Assembly (NCBI GenBank): GCA_963930655.1
Contig: OZ005615.1
Location: forward strand, 8,946,001-9,010,000
DNA from: Myrica gale
Taxonomy: Eukaryota > Streptophyta > Magnoliopsida > Fagales > Myricaceae
Direction: 5' to 3'
DNA: 64,000 nt
This document shows, in pieces, positions 49,071-60,129 of the stretch; position 1 is the first letter of the stretch; the number at the start of each line of letters is the position of its first letter. Below the pieces are notes generated by a model. The model worked only from the letters and a program-made list of their open reading frames with translations, was not told the DNA's origin and ran no database searches. The position numbers were made by a program, and so were the translations under genes.

Positions 49071-52000
49071 ATGGCCTGCATGAAGGTGGGATCCAAATCC
49101 GAAGTCTTTATCCTCGATGGACAGGCCTGGTCAGTCATTTCCTGCTTCTTGTTCTTACCTGCTGCCGTAGTGTATTTTTGTTTTCCCGTTTACGTTATGA
49201 TTATAATTTGCGGTAAAATGTGATTGTAATTTGTTGAAATGGAAGGTTTGCAATGTGGGTTGGCGATAAGATGAGATGTTATGTGATGGATTCGGTTTGT
49301 TTTCCATTTGAAATCAAAGCTGTTGGTATTGATCGTGGGTATGAATTGTATTGATGTGGATGGTGTGACTCTAGGAATTCGATAAGAAAGAAATAACTCG
49401 TTTGTATGCAAAGAATATCATAGTTTTGATTTGAAATATTGAGGATGATTGAGTAATCTTGCCTAATTTGAATTACTGATTTTAAACCTTCAGTCTTGTC
49501 ACCACCGTTGTGAACTGAATGTGCCTGCCTGTGTGCTGAGGGTTTTGAAAGGATGAGCGATTCTGAAAAGACACGCAAGGAGTCCTTCGCGAGAAATCAT
49601 TTCTGTGCTTCTTATGGACTTCATGGCTTTAGTCTGGGCGGGTTCTGAGATTCTATAATGATCCTGCTTTAGGCTCAAAGAAATATCTGGTACTATCCCT
49701 CTCGTGGATTGGTATAACTTTGTGTGGTCAGATTTGCCCTGTCAAACACCTTAGCATGAGAATCTAACTTACAATTCGACATCTTGATGTATCGTGAATT
49801 GTCTCATAAGCTACTTAGGGTATTCAATTGATTTTATTTTCTAGAAATCTGTGTACGTTGGTCCGGACTCCCAATAAGACTTCTGGCACCAGGTTGGTTT
49901 CTTAAGTACTGGATTGCATCAATTTTTTATCAAGAGATTTGATGATTTGTGGGATGGTAAAGCATTTGCATCCAGTCACCCACCTTCTCTGCACAGAGCA
50001 AGAACTTGTTCATTCAGGAGAATCAAGTTGGAGGAGCAGTCCAGTAATAGGGTGAGAACACCACTAGGGCCAGAACGAAAATAGAGGAGAAAAAATAATT
50101 TAGCAACTTCATTATTATTTATGTCATCTCAATCCACAATCACCTTGCTGCTATCTTACAAATGTGTCATGGCTCTGCATTCTTCCCTGATTTATTACTG
50201 AATGCCGAGTTTGTAAAAATTGTTGCATTGATAACATCCCTTAAGAGTTAAAAAACTCTCTTTTCTGCACTAGATTTCTTTCAAGCCAAATGTTCATTTG
50301 CAGGCTTTGCTCAACTGGTCTCCCTAGTGATATCATCATTGAAGTTGGAGAGAAGGCCTTCCATCTCCACAAGGTATATTTTACTTGGCCAAGCTTCTGC
50401 TCTATTGTTTTATTTGTCATCACGGAATATATGGCTCACGACACCATAGTTTAAGACATTTGCAATGCTCGCATCAAGGTTTTGCATTGAGATGATGCTT
50501 CAGAAAAGCACCTCAATGTGCAACATTCAGCTTCTGACCCTTTGGTTGCTTGTTTTGTGCTTTGATGTTCCCCTTATGTACTAGATTCCTGACTAGAAGC
50601 AATCGAAAGTAGCTGGTTCCCATCAGCTAAGATTCCAGATTGGAATCTTCTTCATGTGATTATGGAGCTCCTTCTCTTGTTATTTTCCTTTTCTGTTTGT
50701 ACTTTTTATTGTTCGTCTGTGTTACTATTACCTTATAATTCATTCTCCCTTTTGGGAAGTCAAAAAGCTAGCCTTTCTTCTTGAATCCTTCGTAGGCATT
50801 AAGTTGTGTCCATATTTTTCGTGCTCTGGTATTATTTTCTATGTATCAGTTCTTATTTCCTTCCCATTTGTGTTTTGGGTAAGTTATTTCTTTTCAACTC
50901 ATCAAACTGCATTTCCTCTCTTTCTTGGCATGGCTAACAGTTCCCCTTGCTGTCAAGAAGCGGACTATTAGAAAATCTTATTGGAGAGCTTTCTGTGGAG
51001 GATGAGAAGAAGTGTGTTTTGCAGCTCCATGACATACCTGGAGGGGCCAAAACCTTTCTTCTTGTTGCCAAGTTCTGCTATGGTGTTAAAATAAAGCTCA
51101 CTGCATTGAATGTAGTTGGCCTCAGATGTGCAGCTGAGTGTCTCCAGATGAGTGAAGACTATGGAGAGGGGAATCTTGTCATGCAGACAGAGAGTTTTCT
51201 GAATGAAATTTTTTGTTACTGGACAGACTCAATTAAAGCTCTTGAAACCTGCGAAGAGGTTCTACCACATGCAGAAGAGCTTCATATTGTTTCAAGATGC
51301 ATTGATTCTTTGGCAATTAAAGCTTGTGCAGATCCAAGTTTGTTTAGTTGGCCCATGTCAGGACACAGAGAAGTGGAAAGCCCAGGTCGGGCCATATTTT
51401 GGAATGGATTATGCACAGCAGCTAAGCCACATCCAGTGAGTGAAGATTGGTGGTATGACGATGTGTCCTTTCTGAGATTACCTCTGTATAAAAGGCTGAT
51501 TCTGGCTGTTGGATCGAAAGGCATGAAGGCAGAGAGAATTGCCGGGTCCGTGGTCTACTTTGCAAAGAAATATCTCCCCCTTTTGGGGAGGCAATCAAGC
51601 ATTCCGAATGGGAACCATGCTGCCCAAGGATCAACTATTTCTGTGCCAGCTGATGCGGATCAAAGGAATCTCCTTGAACAAATAGTGGGGTTACTACCCC
51701 ATGAAAAGGGTGTCACAGCAACCAACTTCCTGCTTAGGCTTTTACGAACGTCAATGATTTTACATGCTAGCCAATCCTGTCAAGACAATTTAGAGAAAAG
51801 GGTCGGTGCTCAGTTGGATCAAGCATCTCTTGAGGATCTTCTGATACCAAATACGGGGTACTCAGTTGAGACCCTTTATGATATTGATTGTGTTCAGCGG
51901 ATGCTCGATAACTTCATGCTGGCTGATCATGAATCTGTTGATTCTACTTCTAATAGTATAGTATGTGAAGGGCAGTTGATTGGAGCTTCCCATGCTCTGA

Positions 52001-54018
52001 CCCCTATGACAATGGTGGCTAATCTGGTGGATGGTTATCTAGCCGAGGTGGCACCTGATGTTAACTTGAAGTTACCAAAATTTCAGTCGCTTGCTGCTGT
52101 TATCCCTGATTATGCCAGGCCATTAGATGATGGAATCTACCGTGCAATTGATATATTCCTCAAGGTAAAACTCATTCTTGATGATTTTCCATGCAAAAAT
52201 TGGTTTGATTTTTGTTTGAACACTTCAAGTTTCCAGTATATTTCAAGGTTTCTCAAAACGTAGTTCGAAATGGAGGATTATTTCCTTCCTTTATGATTTT
52301 GTTCTGTCACTTATTTCTTCGTAGATATGCTTTAAAAAAATGATCCGTTTTAGAGTTTTGTCTTGAGATTCACTGCACCACACTCGATGCTGGTATATGT
52401 TTGGAAATGGCTTAAAAGAACAATCAGCTTTTAATTGCCAGAAAAAATGCCTTCTTCTGCCTTACTTCGTCTGTTTATCCTAGTTTGTGTTTGAGAGAAG
52501 CAACGACGACAATATGGTGTCAGGGCATTGAACTTTCACATCCTTCTTTATTAGGAAGAAATTATTTTCACTGCAATGGAAATGATGCTTACTTTCATTG
52601 CGGAGGGAGTCGAGTGACTAGAGTCCTTTAAAAAAAGAAAAACTGGTTGCAAACCTGTTCCATTTTTAACTTACCTCGAGATAATCAGGCTGTATTATAC
52701 TGAAAGTGCTAGTTCCTTTTCTTTGAAGTTGCTTCTCGCTACGCGGGCTAGATTTTTCCCATATTTCCTAAGAAAACAAAATGTGGTTCTCAACTTCAGG
52801 CTCATCCCTGGCTGACGGACTCCGTCGGGAATGGATTCCCTCCGAAGGAGGGAATTCCGAAGGCTACAGAAGGTAGGGTCGAGATCAAAACAAAGCCTAT
52901 CAACGGCAAATATAACACCACCTCATTTAATGAATAGGTAGATTAAATGGCTTAATGGCTCGGCTTGGTGGCTTCCAAATCTCCAAATTTCCGTTCCCTG
53001 AGAGACCCAAGTCCCTTTTTTTCTCTTCTTCCCCTTCTTTCTCTCGATGTCCTCTCTTCAATTTGGAAAACCCGGAAAGGTTCTGCATTGATAAGCGGTG
53101 AAAATGGTCGAATAGAGAAGATTTAAAAGACTTTGCCAGGCATGGCCATTAACAACGGGTGATCCAATTTCTGCACCGTCCCACGAGTTTGTGGGTCCCA
53201 ACCCAAACACCAGCCCCCTATTATACGAAGAGGATGATTGCAAAGAAGAAGTTACTTTCTCTTTGACTCCGTCGAGCGAACAGAGGAGAGAGAGAACGAC
53301 GATGAAAAGAGGATATAGAATGGAACTTAGTCACTCACGTGGGAAAGGAAATTTGAGAGCCACATAGCCGAGCCATTTAGCCTATCTATTCATTAAATGA
53401 GTTGTCCTTATAATAGCAGTTGATCTGCTTTCTTTTAATCTCCACCCTGTCTTATGTTGCCTTCGGAATTCCCTCCTTCGGAGGGAATCCGTTCCCGACT
53501 CCGAAAGGGAACAACTCTGCAGGCTCATGAACTGCCAGAAGCTCTCCTTGGAAGCCAGCACCCATGCAGCCCAGAACGAGAGGTTACCACTCCGTGTTAT
53601 CGTCCAAGTTCTATTCTTTGAGCAACTTCGGCTCCGCACATCTGTGGCCGGTTGGTTTTTTGTCTCCGACAACCTAGAGAACTCACAAAATCACAGTGGG
53701 AATCTTGCAATGCTCAGAAATGATGCCTCTACCCAAGTCGGAACCACACAAAACCAACTTGTAGCAGTTGATGACGTGAGGGATCAGGTGTCCGAGCTCG
53801 AGAAAGAATGCTCTAGCATGAAAGGAGAGATTGAGAAGTAGGTGAAGACAAACGGAAGTTGGAACACGTTCTTGAAAAAAATTTCTTTCAGGTTAAAGAC
53901 CAAGTCATGGGATCCAAATGCATCGAAGCCCTCAAACAATTCCAAAACATCACTAGAATCAAAAGCGCCACTTGAGAATGGAAGAGAAATCCACAACAGT
54001 GGTGAACTGAGAAATTGA
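49071..54018 (+). pseudogene. BTB/POZ-NPH3 family gene, split by a transposon and carrying a premature stop
   Basis: Exons are 49071-49129, 50304-50373, 50941-52164 and a last exon starting at 52800. The first 451 residues are intact: BTB domain at about 25-125 (LPSDIIIEVGEKAFHLHKFPLLSRSG) and the NPH3 domain from about 211 (EDWWYDDVSFLRLPLYKRLI) with YSVETLYDIDCVQRML. The last exon reads AHPWLTDS and then runs into a 674-bp inverted-repeat element (52825-53498). After it the family sequence resumes in frame at [44 protein letters not shown]. As it stands, translation enters the element and stops at TAG 52935-52937 (496 residues), losing the end of the NPH3 domain. A second lesion, TAG 53839-53841 after GEIEK, would stop 59 codons before TGA 54016-54018. 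NPH3-family proteins are CUL3 substrate adaptors in phototropism and auxin transport. Confidence 0.9.
52825..53498. mobile_element. Inverted-repeat transposon inserted in the NPH3 exon
   Basis: The ends are inverted repeats starting TCGGGAATGGATTCCCTCC (left) and TCGGGAACGGATTCCCTCC (right, reverse-complemented); the first 38 positions differ once. Similarity continues for roughly 150 bp through CATTTAATGAATAG and TTAATGGCTCGGCT-like blocks. The flanks are CTCCG on both sides (52820-52824 and 53499-53503); the identity reaches GACTCCG because the left flank and the right terminus both show GA. Each terminus also folds on itself (GATTCCCTCC-GAAG-GAGGGAATTC). It has no coding capacity. The superfamily is not settled: a 5-bp duplication fits no common plant terminal-inverted-repeat family, and a Mutator-type 9-bp duplication would need two mismatches. 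Confidence 0.88.
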
Positions 54019-54935
54019 ACGTCGTGGATTTTATTTCTTTCATTTTTAAGCCCATAGTCTGTAGCTTCTGGGAACTAGTCAGTTGTTATCTGTTAGACGA
54101 CTAGATTGTATTGCAGATACCCTCTTCTCTCCATTTATATTTGATTAGTTTATTTTCAGCTTGCAATGTCTCCTCCCTTACACTGGTTCCTTGTCCCTAT
54201 TTCATAATATAGTAAAATTTCGAGGTATGAAAATTTCCTGCAAAAAAAAACACACTCCAAATTTCTAACTTTTACATATATATATATATATAAATACTTT
54301 ATTTTTCATAACTCTAATAAATCTCAATAAAAAAAATATTTTCAAAATTTCGAGAATATTACCCGAAATTTTAGCAAACCAACCCCATAGAGAAGCAAGA
54401 TGTTTGGATATCTTACCCGCGTTGTTTCCAAAAGAACTTATTACGTCAAATTTCATAGTTATAGCGTCGACATATTACGTTGCAACCTCTTACTACTCAA
54501 ATTTGCCAAATTATAATATGGGTCCCTTTTTTTAATTTCCCTAATAAAAATTAATGCAATATCATGTCAGATCCAATAAAACAGCTTATCTGTGGTGTTT
54601 AAAAAATAAAAGCAAAAAACAAAACTGTTGCAAAACTTAAAATGAGTTTTTTAAAAAATGATAAATACAAAATTAGTCAATGTATTGTAAGCGAAAATCG
54701 AATTAGTATTTATGATAACAAAAATATAAAAATCAAATTAGTCATTGTATTTATGATTTTATTATCACGAGAACTAATTCGATTTTCACTTATAGACTAT
54801 TTTGTATTTATTTTTTTAACAAAAGAAAAATTGGATGAAAATTTTAGTAGCACGAACTTTTTGCTAATAAGATGCTCGCCGCCTTAACAAAAGCCAACAC
54901 CAACCCATATGAAGAGTAAAGAAAGAATAGAGGCC
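54019..54935. other. Intergenic and 3' flank of the NPH3 gene
   Basis: No other gene seen. A TA microsatellite lies near 54276-54292. Bases 54640-54830 contain inverted segments (CGAAAATCGAATTAG and CTAATTCGATTTTC), a small foldback without clear ends. Confidence 0.45.
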
Positions 54936-54939
54936 ATGT

Positions 54940-56100
54940 TAGTTTGGCTAAAAAATTTAGAATGTGAATCAAACTTTCTAAATTTAGGGAAATTGACATT
55001 TTAGTCCTTAGGTTTACACTCTTTTACACTTTAGTCCTTGGATTTTAAATTTCAAATCTAAAATCCTTGGGTTTACATTTTTTACACCATGGTCTTTCCG
55101 TCAGGGATCCGTTTGTTTCCCTAACGGAAGGGCCACATCAGCTGACAACTCAGCAGCTGATGTCGTAATAGAAATTGACAGTTTAGTCCTTAAGTTTTAC
55201 GTCATTTTATTTTTAGTCCTTAGGTTTAAATTTTTAAAATTTTAGTCCTTCAATTTACTTTTTTTTTACTAAATGGTCATTCCATCAAGAATTACATACA
55301 AATTTTGACCTTGAATACTGAATAATAACATGTTATTTTTAGTTTTGACAATTTTAATAACACATTTAATAGGACTAAAAAAATTATAAATTCAATTTAA
55401 ATCCTAAAAAATCTACAATTTTCATTAAAACTCTATCTCTTGAATAGTAAAAAGTTCTAAAAGTTAAAAATATATTTATTTTTATTTTGTAGATTTTTTA
55501 GGATTTAAATTGAATTTAGAATTTTTTTAGTCCTATTAAATGTGTTATTAAAATTGTCAAAACTAAAAATAACATGTTATTATTCAATATTCAAGGCCAA
55601 AATTTGTATTTCAAAATTTGAACCGTAATTCTTGATTGAAGGACTATTTAGTCAAAAAATGTAAATTGAAGAACTAAAATTTTAAAAAATTAACCTAAGG
55701 ACTAAAAAATAAAATGACGTAAAACTTAAGGACTAAACTGTCAATTTCTATTACCACATCAGCTGCTGAGTTGTCAGCTAATGTGACCCTTCCATTAGGG
55801 AAATAAACGGATCACTGATTGAAGGACCATTTTGTAAAAAAATGTAAACCCAAAAGTTTTAGATTTGAAATTTGAAACTCAAGGACTAAAACGTAAAAAA
55901 GTATAAAACTTAAGGACTAAAATGTTAATTTTCCCTACATTTATTTTCATTACATTACCTATACACTCGTGCTAATACAACTAAACATTACCTTTTTTAC
56001 ACAAGCCAATACAACTCAACAAATTTTAAACGAATATCAATAAAGCTCCAACATCAGCTAAATATTTACATTATTTTTAAAATTCAACCAATTTTGACAG
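54940..56100. mobile_element. MITE, family B, interrupted by a foldback
   Basis: Left part 54940-54986 (GTTTGGCTAAAAAATTTAGA) and right part 55936-56100 (CAATACAACTCAAC, AATAAAGCTCCAACATC) match the ordered motifs of the uninterrupted unit at 15140-15360. The 949-bp foldback at 54987-55935 sits between them at the equivalent of TAAATTTA in that copy. Confidence 0.55.
54987..55935. mobile_element. 949-bp foldback element, arms of about 450 bp
   Basis: Begins GGGAAATTGACATTTTAGTC and ends with the reverse complement of GGGAAAATTAACATTTTAGT. The arms mirror each other over almost the whole length: CACATCAGCTG/CAGCTGATGT, TTTTAGTTTTGACAATTTTA and CCTATTAAATGTGTTATTAA all recur inverted, meeting near 55440-55470. 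Flanks TAAATTTA (54979-54986) and TACATTTA (55936-55943) match 7 of 8, a likely target duplication. It is non-coding. The structure and GGG ends suggest a Mutator-like foldback. Confidence 0.8.
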
Positions 56101-57080
56101 AATTAACGTGACCAGAAAGCCCCATGTAACCCGATCTGTTCTTTGGGGTTTACGAAACCCAACCAGAAACCTACACAAGATGTCAAGAAGACGAAAATTC
56201 ACCCATAGCCTATTGGCATCGGGAGTTCTTCTGGGCCTACTTCAGCCTGCCCGTCCCCGCTTGCTGCCTTTTCGGCTTTTCGCACTCTGCCTCGATGTTC
56301 GCTTCCCACACCGATTTTCGTTTCTCCAGCGGGCAGCGACAGAGAACTTTCGTTACCAGACCTTAGAAAGTCCGAAAGCGTTCATAATTTGCTTTTCGAC
56401 TGCTCAGTGAATTCAACAGAACTTGGAACCTGCTTTTGTTTCGAAGATCTTAAAGAGGTGCGTTATGACTTTTCTTTCTTTTCCTCCTCTCGCTTTTGCT
56501 TTACTGTTGTTCGGTTGCTGAGAAAACAATTTTAACTATGTTCTGTATTCTTTTCTGAAAACGAGATATCTGAAGGGAGTGAAGGTAGATGGCTTTGTTT
56601 TCTTGGTTTAGTCTAGCTATTATTTGGTTCGGAACATATGGAAAAAAGAAGAGAGTAAAATTAGGTCTTGTTGAGATAGTCTTTTCCTGCTTTATCTGAG
56701 CAGCTAAACACAGGGTAAGAATTAGAACTTATGGGAGTTACACGCATCAAACGAAAGGATCGGTATCGGGTAAAAGATTTGGAATTAAATATGTAGAAGT
56801 TTCCGGATATAATCAGGGAATGAGAGGTAATTATTGGTTAATGCTTCAGGCTGCTACAGCATTTACCGGAATGTTAACCATGGGTAGCATGTTGAATCGT
56901 GAGACTAGATGCAACTTCTCAGATTGATTTCTCCTCCTCCCCCGCCCCCGCCACCCCAACCCACCAAAGGTCATAATGCTGAGCTAATTTCGCCTGTTCG
57001 CTGGTAACTAATCCAAGAAGTCATTTTACAAAAATAGTGGTTTTGTTGTTGCGATGTAGGTACTCTAATGGTGTGCAGAA
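56101..57080 (+). promoter_or_regulatory. Promoter, 5' leader and leader intron of COX16
   Basis: An acceptor-like GGTGTGCAG ends two bases before the COX16 ATG. A donor-like AAGAG|GTGCGTT near 56457 would make a leader intron of about 620 bp. Bases 56200-56400 are GC-richer as in a transcription start region; the 100-codon frame there has no family match. Confidence 0.35.
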
Positions 57081-57996
57081 ATGACAATCATTGACACAGC
57101 GATGAGTCAGTCTAGTAAAAGCACTAATACCGTCTCTTCCACCTCTAAAATTCAGTTTTCTCGATCGTCGTTTAAAAGATGGGGTAGAAAATACACATTT
57201 ATCAGATATGGGCTTCCGATGGTCTCCCTCGCAGTGTTTGGCGCCATTGGCCTTGGTCATCTCCTCCAAGGCAGGTTAGTGCTGTCGTTATTCTCTTGTT
57301 TCCAATCTTCTGGACTCCATTTTAGTTGCCTAAAAGGCAAATATATTGCGTGAAGTGCTTGTCCAATCTTCTCAAACAATATATGGAGTGAGAGAGAGAT
57401 AGAGCGCATTCAAAATAAAAGCAAAACGACCAAACAAAGTTAATGATTTTATTGACCCGAATTTCCTCTGAGCGTTGAAATTGAGGTATAGGCATATAAG
57501 CGTATCTTATTTTCCAGGATCAAGCACCAAAGTGGGTTGCATTTATTACTGATACAAATTTGAAAGGAATGTAATACTTCGTAAAAATGAAGAGAGTTTC
57601 TCTGCGATCCTTCGTGGTTGCTTTGTATATCAGAGTTGTTGGTTATTCCTAGCATGTTGTTTTCATCATCCTTTCTTTTCTTTTTTTTCCTCTTCTGAAC
57701 TGTGGTGGCACTTTGTAGTTCAGCAAGGATATTGCAAAGGTGAAAGATGACCAAGAATGGGAGATTATTGAGACAAGGAAGGCACTGTCAAGAACAGGAC
57801 CTATTGAAGCATATAAGCCAAAAAAAATCTCATTGGAGGAGGAGCTAATGGCAAAGGGCTTTTGCTGGCATTTTTCAATTTGTTCGAGAGCATTTGCAGC
57901 TCACCTGTTTGTTTCTGTGTACAGGCTTTGCAAGGGAAGGTGGACATAAACAACTATGAGTACAAGAGGATTCCTCAACCAAATGACGGCAAGTGA
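57081..57996 (+). CDS. COX16: COX16, cytochrome c oxidase assembly factor
   Basis: Three coding exons, 57081-57274, 57724-57850 and 57925-57996, encode 130 residues. The matrix-side basic segment [20 protein letters not shown] leads into one membrane span ([13 protein letters not shown]), followed by the conserved [23 protein letters not shown] stretch and a [13 protein letters not shown] tail, all matching the plant COX16 family (Arabidopsis At4g14145). COX16 sits in the mitochondrial inner membrane and helps copper insertion into and assembly of the COX2 module of complex IV. Intron 1 is GT..AG. Intron 2 (74 bp) needs a GC donor, ATG|GCAAAG, with acceptor GTGTACAG; only this joins EELM to [13 protein letters not shown], as the family has. 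Retention would read to a stop 98 bases on. A second Met (codon 8) is an alternative start. Confidence 0.92.
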
Positions 57997-58262
57997 GGCT
58001 AGTTTTGCGCTTTGCCGGCTGGGTAAGCTCCTTTGGATTTTTAAGTTTTGTTCTTGGTTGTCAGAGGGAGGACTACCAATTTTCTGGACTCACTACTGAA
58101 CTCCTTCCGACCTCTGCGGCTGTTGTTAAAAGTCTGTACTTTTCTACTCAATAATCTGTACTTGCGACTGAAAATATAAACTGGGTTGTAAGATTTTTGA
58201 AAGTAACGAAAGTTCTTCTCATTCATGCTCGCTGTTTCTCTTAGCCTCTTTTTTCAAAGGGT
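57997..58262. other. 3' flank of COX16
   Basis: Likely 3' untranslated region of COX16; nothing else recognised. Confidence 0.4.
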
Positions 58263-58935
58263 TAATGACCATTTCCATCCTGTGTTTTGACCCATTTATA
58301 AAATTCGTCCTCGGGTTTTCTCATTTATCACACGTACTCCTTGAGTTTAATGATGTTGTCAAAATGGTTCTTCCGTCAACTAACAGTCATTTTTAATTTT
58401 TTTTTTAAAAATGTCACGTCAATTTTATTGTGCCACATCAATAAAATAAAAGAAATTAAGAATTTTTTCGTTAAAAAAAGCCCAAACGACGTGAGTTGCA
58501 GAGCCACCCCTGGAGAAGGGGTGGCCTGTGGCTCACCTAAGCCACCCCCGGAGGGACCCTTTGCGGGGTGACTCTCGGCCACCCCTGGAGAAGGGGTGGC
58601 TGATGGCTCAGCGAGCCACCCCTCGTGTGGGGAGCCCAGCTCGTGTGGGGAGCCCAGATATGGGGAGTCCCCCCTTTGTCGTGTGGCCAGGAGCCACCCT
58701 TTCTTCAGGGAGGCCGGTGGCTGCCACCCCTTCTCCAGGGAGACTGAGGGGTGGCTCGCGCCTCCCTGGTTTGTTCGCGTCTTTTTTTTTTTAAGTTTCA
58801 CGAGAAAATTCTTAATTTTTTTATTTTTGTAATTTTTTTTTATTTTACTGATGTGGCACACTAAAATTGACATGACATTTTTTTAAAAAAATTACGTCAC
58901 TTTCTTAATGGCAATGGTGTATTTCCCTTTTTTAA
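58263..58935. mobile_element. Foldback element with GC-rich GGGGTGGC core
   Basis: AT-rich arms pair: TGTCACGTCAATTTTATTGT with TGCCACATCAATAAAATAAA on the left (58413-58455), and their inverse near 58840-58885. The core at 58500-58775 is GC-rich with repeated GCCACCCCTGGAGAAGGGGTGGC-type inverted units, direct GTGTGGGGAGCCCAG copies and further mirror-image blocks. Long frames across the core on both strands are composition artefacts. It lies between two convergent genes. The outer ends are uncertain. Confidence 0.65.
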
Positions 58936-60129
58936 ACCAGGAGTGTTTTAAAGAATGAAGAATTGGAAAAGGTAACAGAGTAACACATAATCAAAGGTGT
59001 CACTCTGTTGTCAGATAACGAGGAACCAGCAAGACGCCACCCTGAAGTTTCTGATTAATTAGTATCTCATCATACCATGGCGCCCTTAAACGGATGCTTG
59101 GAAATGGCCTTGCGACCTAGGGAATGGCCGTGGAGCAAATGGGTTGCCTAGTGAATTCTTTAAGAACACCTGCGATGTTATCCGCAAATAGCGCACTGAA
59201 AACAATTAGGGGAAGAGTTGCACTCTGTTTTGGTTTTGGTTCATGGTGGGTAGGTCAGAATCCTCAATCAGCTATCAATTTCAAGAGAAGAAGAGCCTAA
59301 ATTTTCTTCCAAATTAGTGATTTGTGCTCTTAATTTTGTCCAAAAGACACGTGGCAGAAAAACTCATCATCCACGACTAACTTTTTTCTAATAGGATGAA
59401 GGGAGCGCCCCTTTTAAGGTTTGAACTGTCTGCCTGTCTTCAGTTGCTTCTCTGCATTAGAATTAGTACGGTTATTGGTAACATGTAAACCTCTAATTCA
59501 ACGGTGTCCCAGCATGGGAACAATCATGCTCTCTTCCTCTGTAGACATTTTACACTGGTTTGAGTATGATCTACTGGCACTCTTCAACATTTTAAACCGC
59601 GTTTGTCCGTGTTTTAAAGTGTACCAGCCAACTGTCTGCACACGCAGGCACAAGAACAGGTAGACATGAATGCAAGCACGCACGGCGGGGTTGCGCGGAG
59701 GGGGGAGAGAGGGAGAGTTGAGCGTGAGGTAATAATTAACTCAGAAAGATCTGTGTAAAGAATCGAGAGCAGGTAAATCATATAGCGAAACAGTACCATC
59801 CAACCATTTTCACAATTACAAACTTATACCCAGGTCCCCCAGAGAGAACACCCATAACGCGTTATGTACGCCACCCCCAACGCAACACGAAAATGAACAT
59901 AATGTTTCTACACCCTAACTAGTGTCCTTTTGACTCCAAAATCTAACCTTCCCTTCCCCAAGGTTTATTCATTTACACATCTAACATAGGAGCAAAATAA
60001 CAGCCAAAAAAATACCCCCTTTTGTCTCTCCAATTTTATCTATCCCTGAACAAAAATCAAAATTACAGGAAATGAGAAGTGCAACAAAAAAGCTATTTGA
60101 AGATGACCCACACCATAGTCCTGCAAAAT
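58936..60129. other. 3' flanks of COX16 and WAV3
   Basis: Convergent genes meet here. The part next to 60129 is probably the 3' untranslated region of the minus-strand WAV3 gene. No other gene recognised. Confidence 0.4.

Noticed and set aside
56108..56410. 100-codon plus-strand frame upstream of COX16
   Set aside because: No family resemblance; it lies in the expected promoter and leader, and its basic composition follows local base content.
57850..57946. COX16 ending at the in-frame TAA without a third exon
   Set aside because: This would drop the conserved [13 protein letters not shown] tail that lies just downstream and is restored exactly by a GC-AG intron; the read-through form is better seen as intron retention.
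58376..58873. 165-codon minus-strand frame and overlapping plus-strand frames
   Set aside because: They cover the GC-rich palindromic core of a foldback element; frames are open on both strands because of repeat composition.
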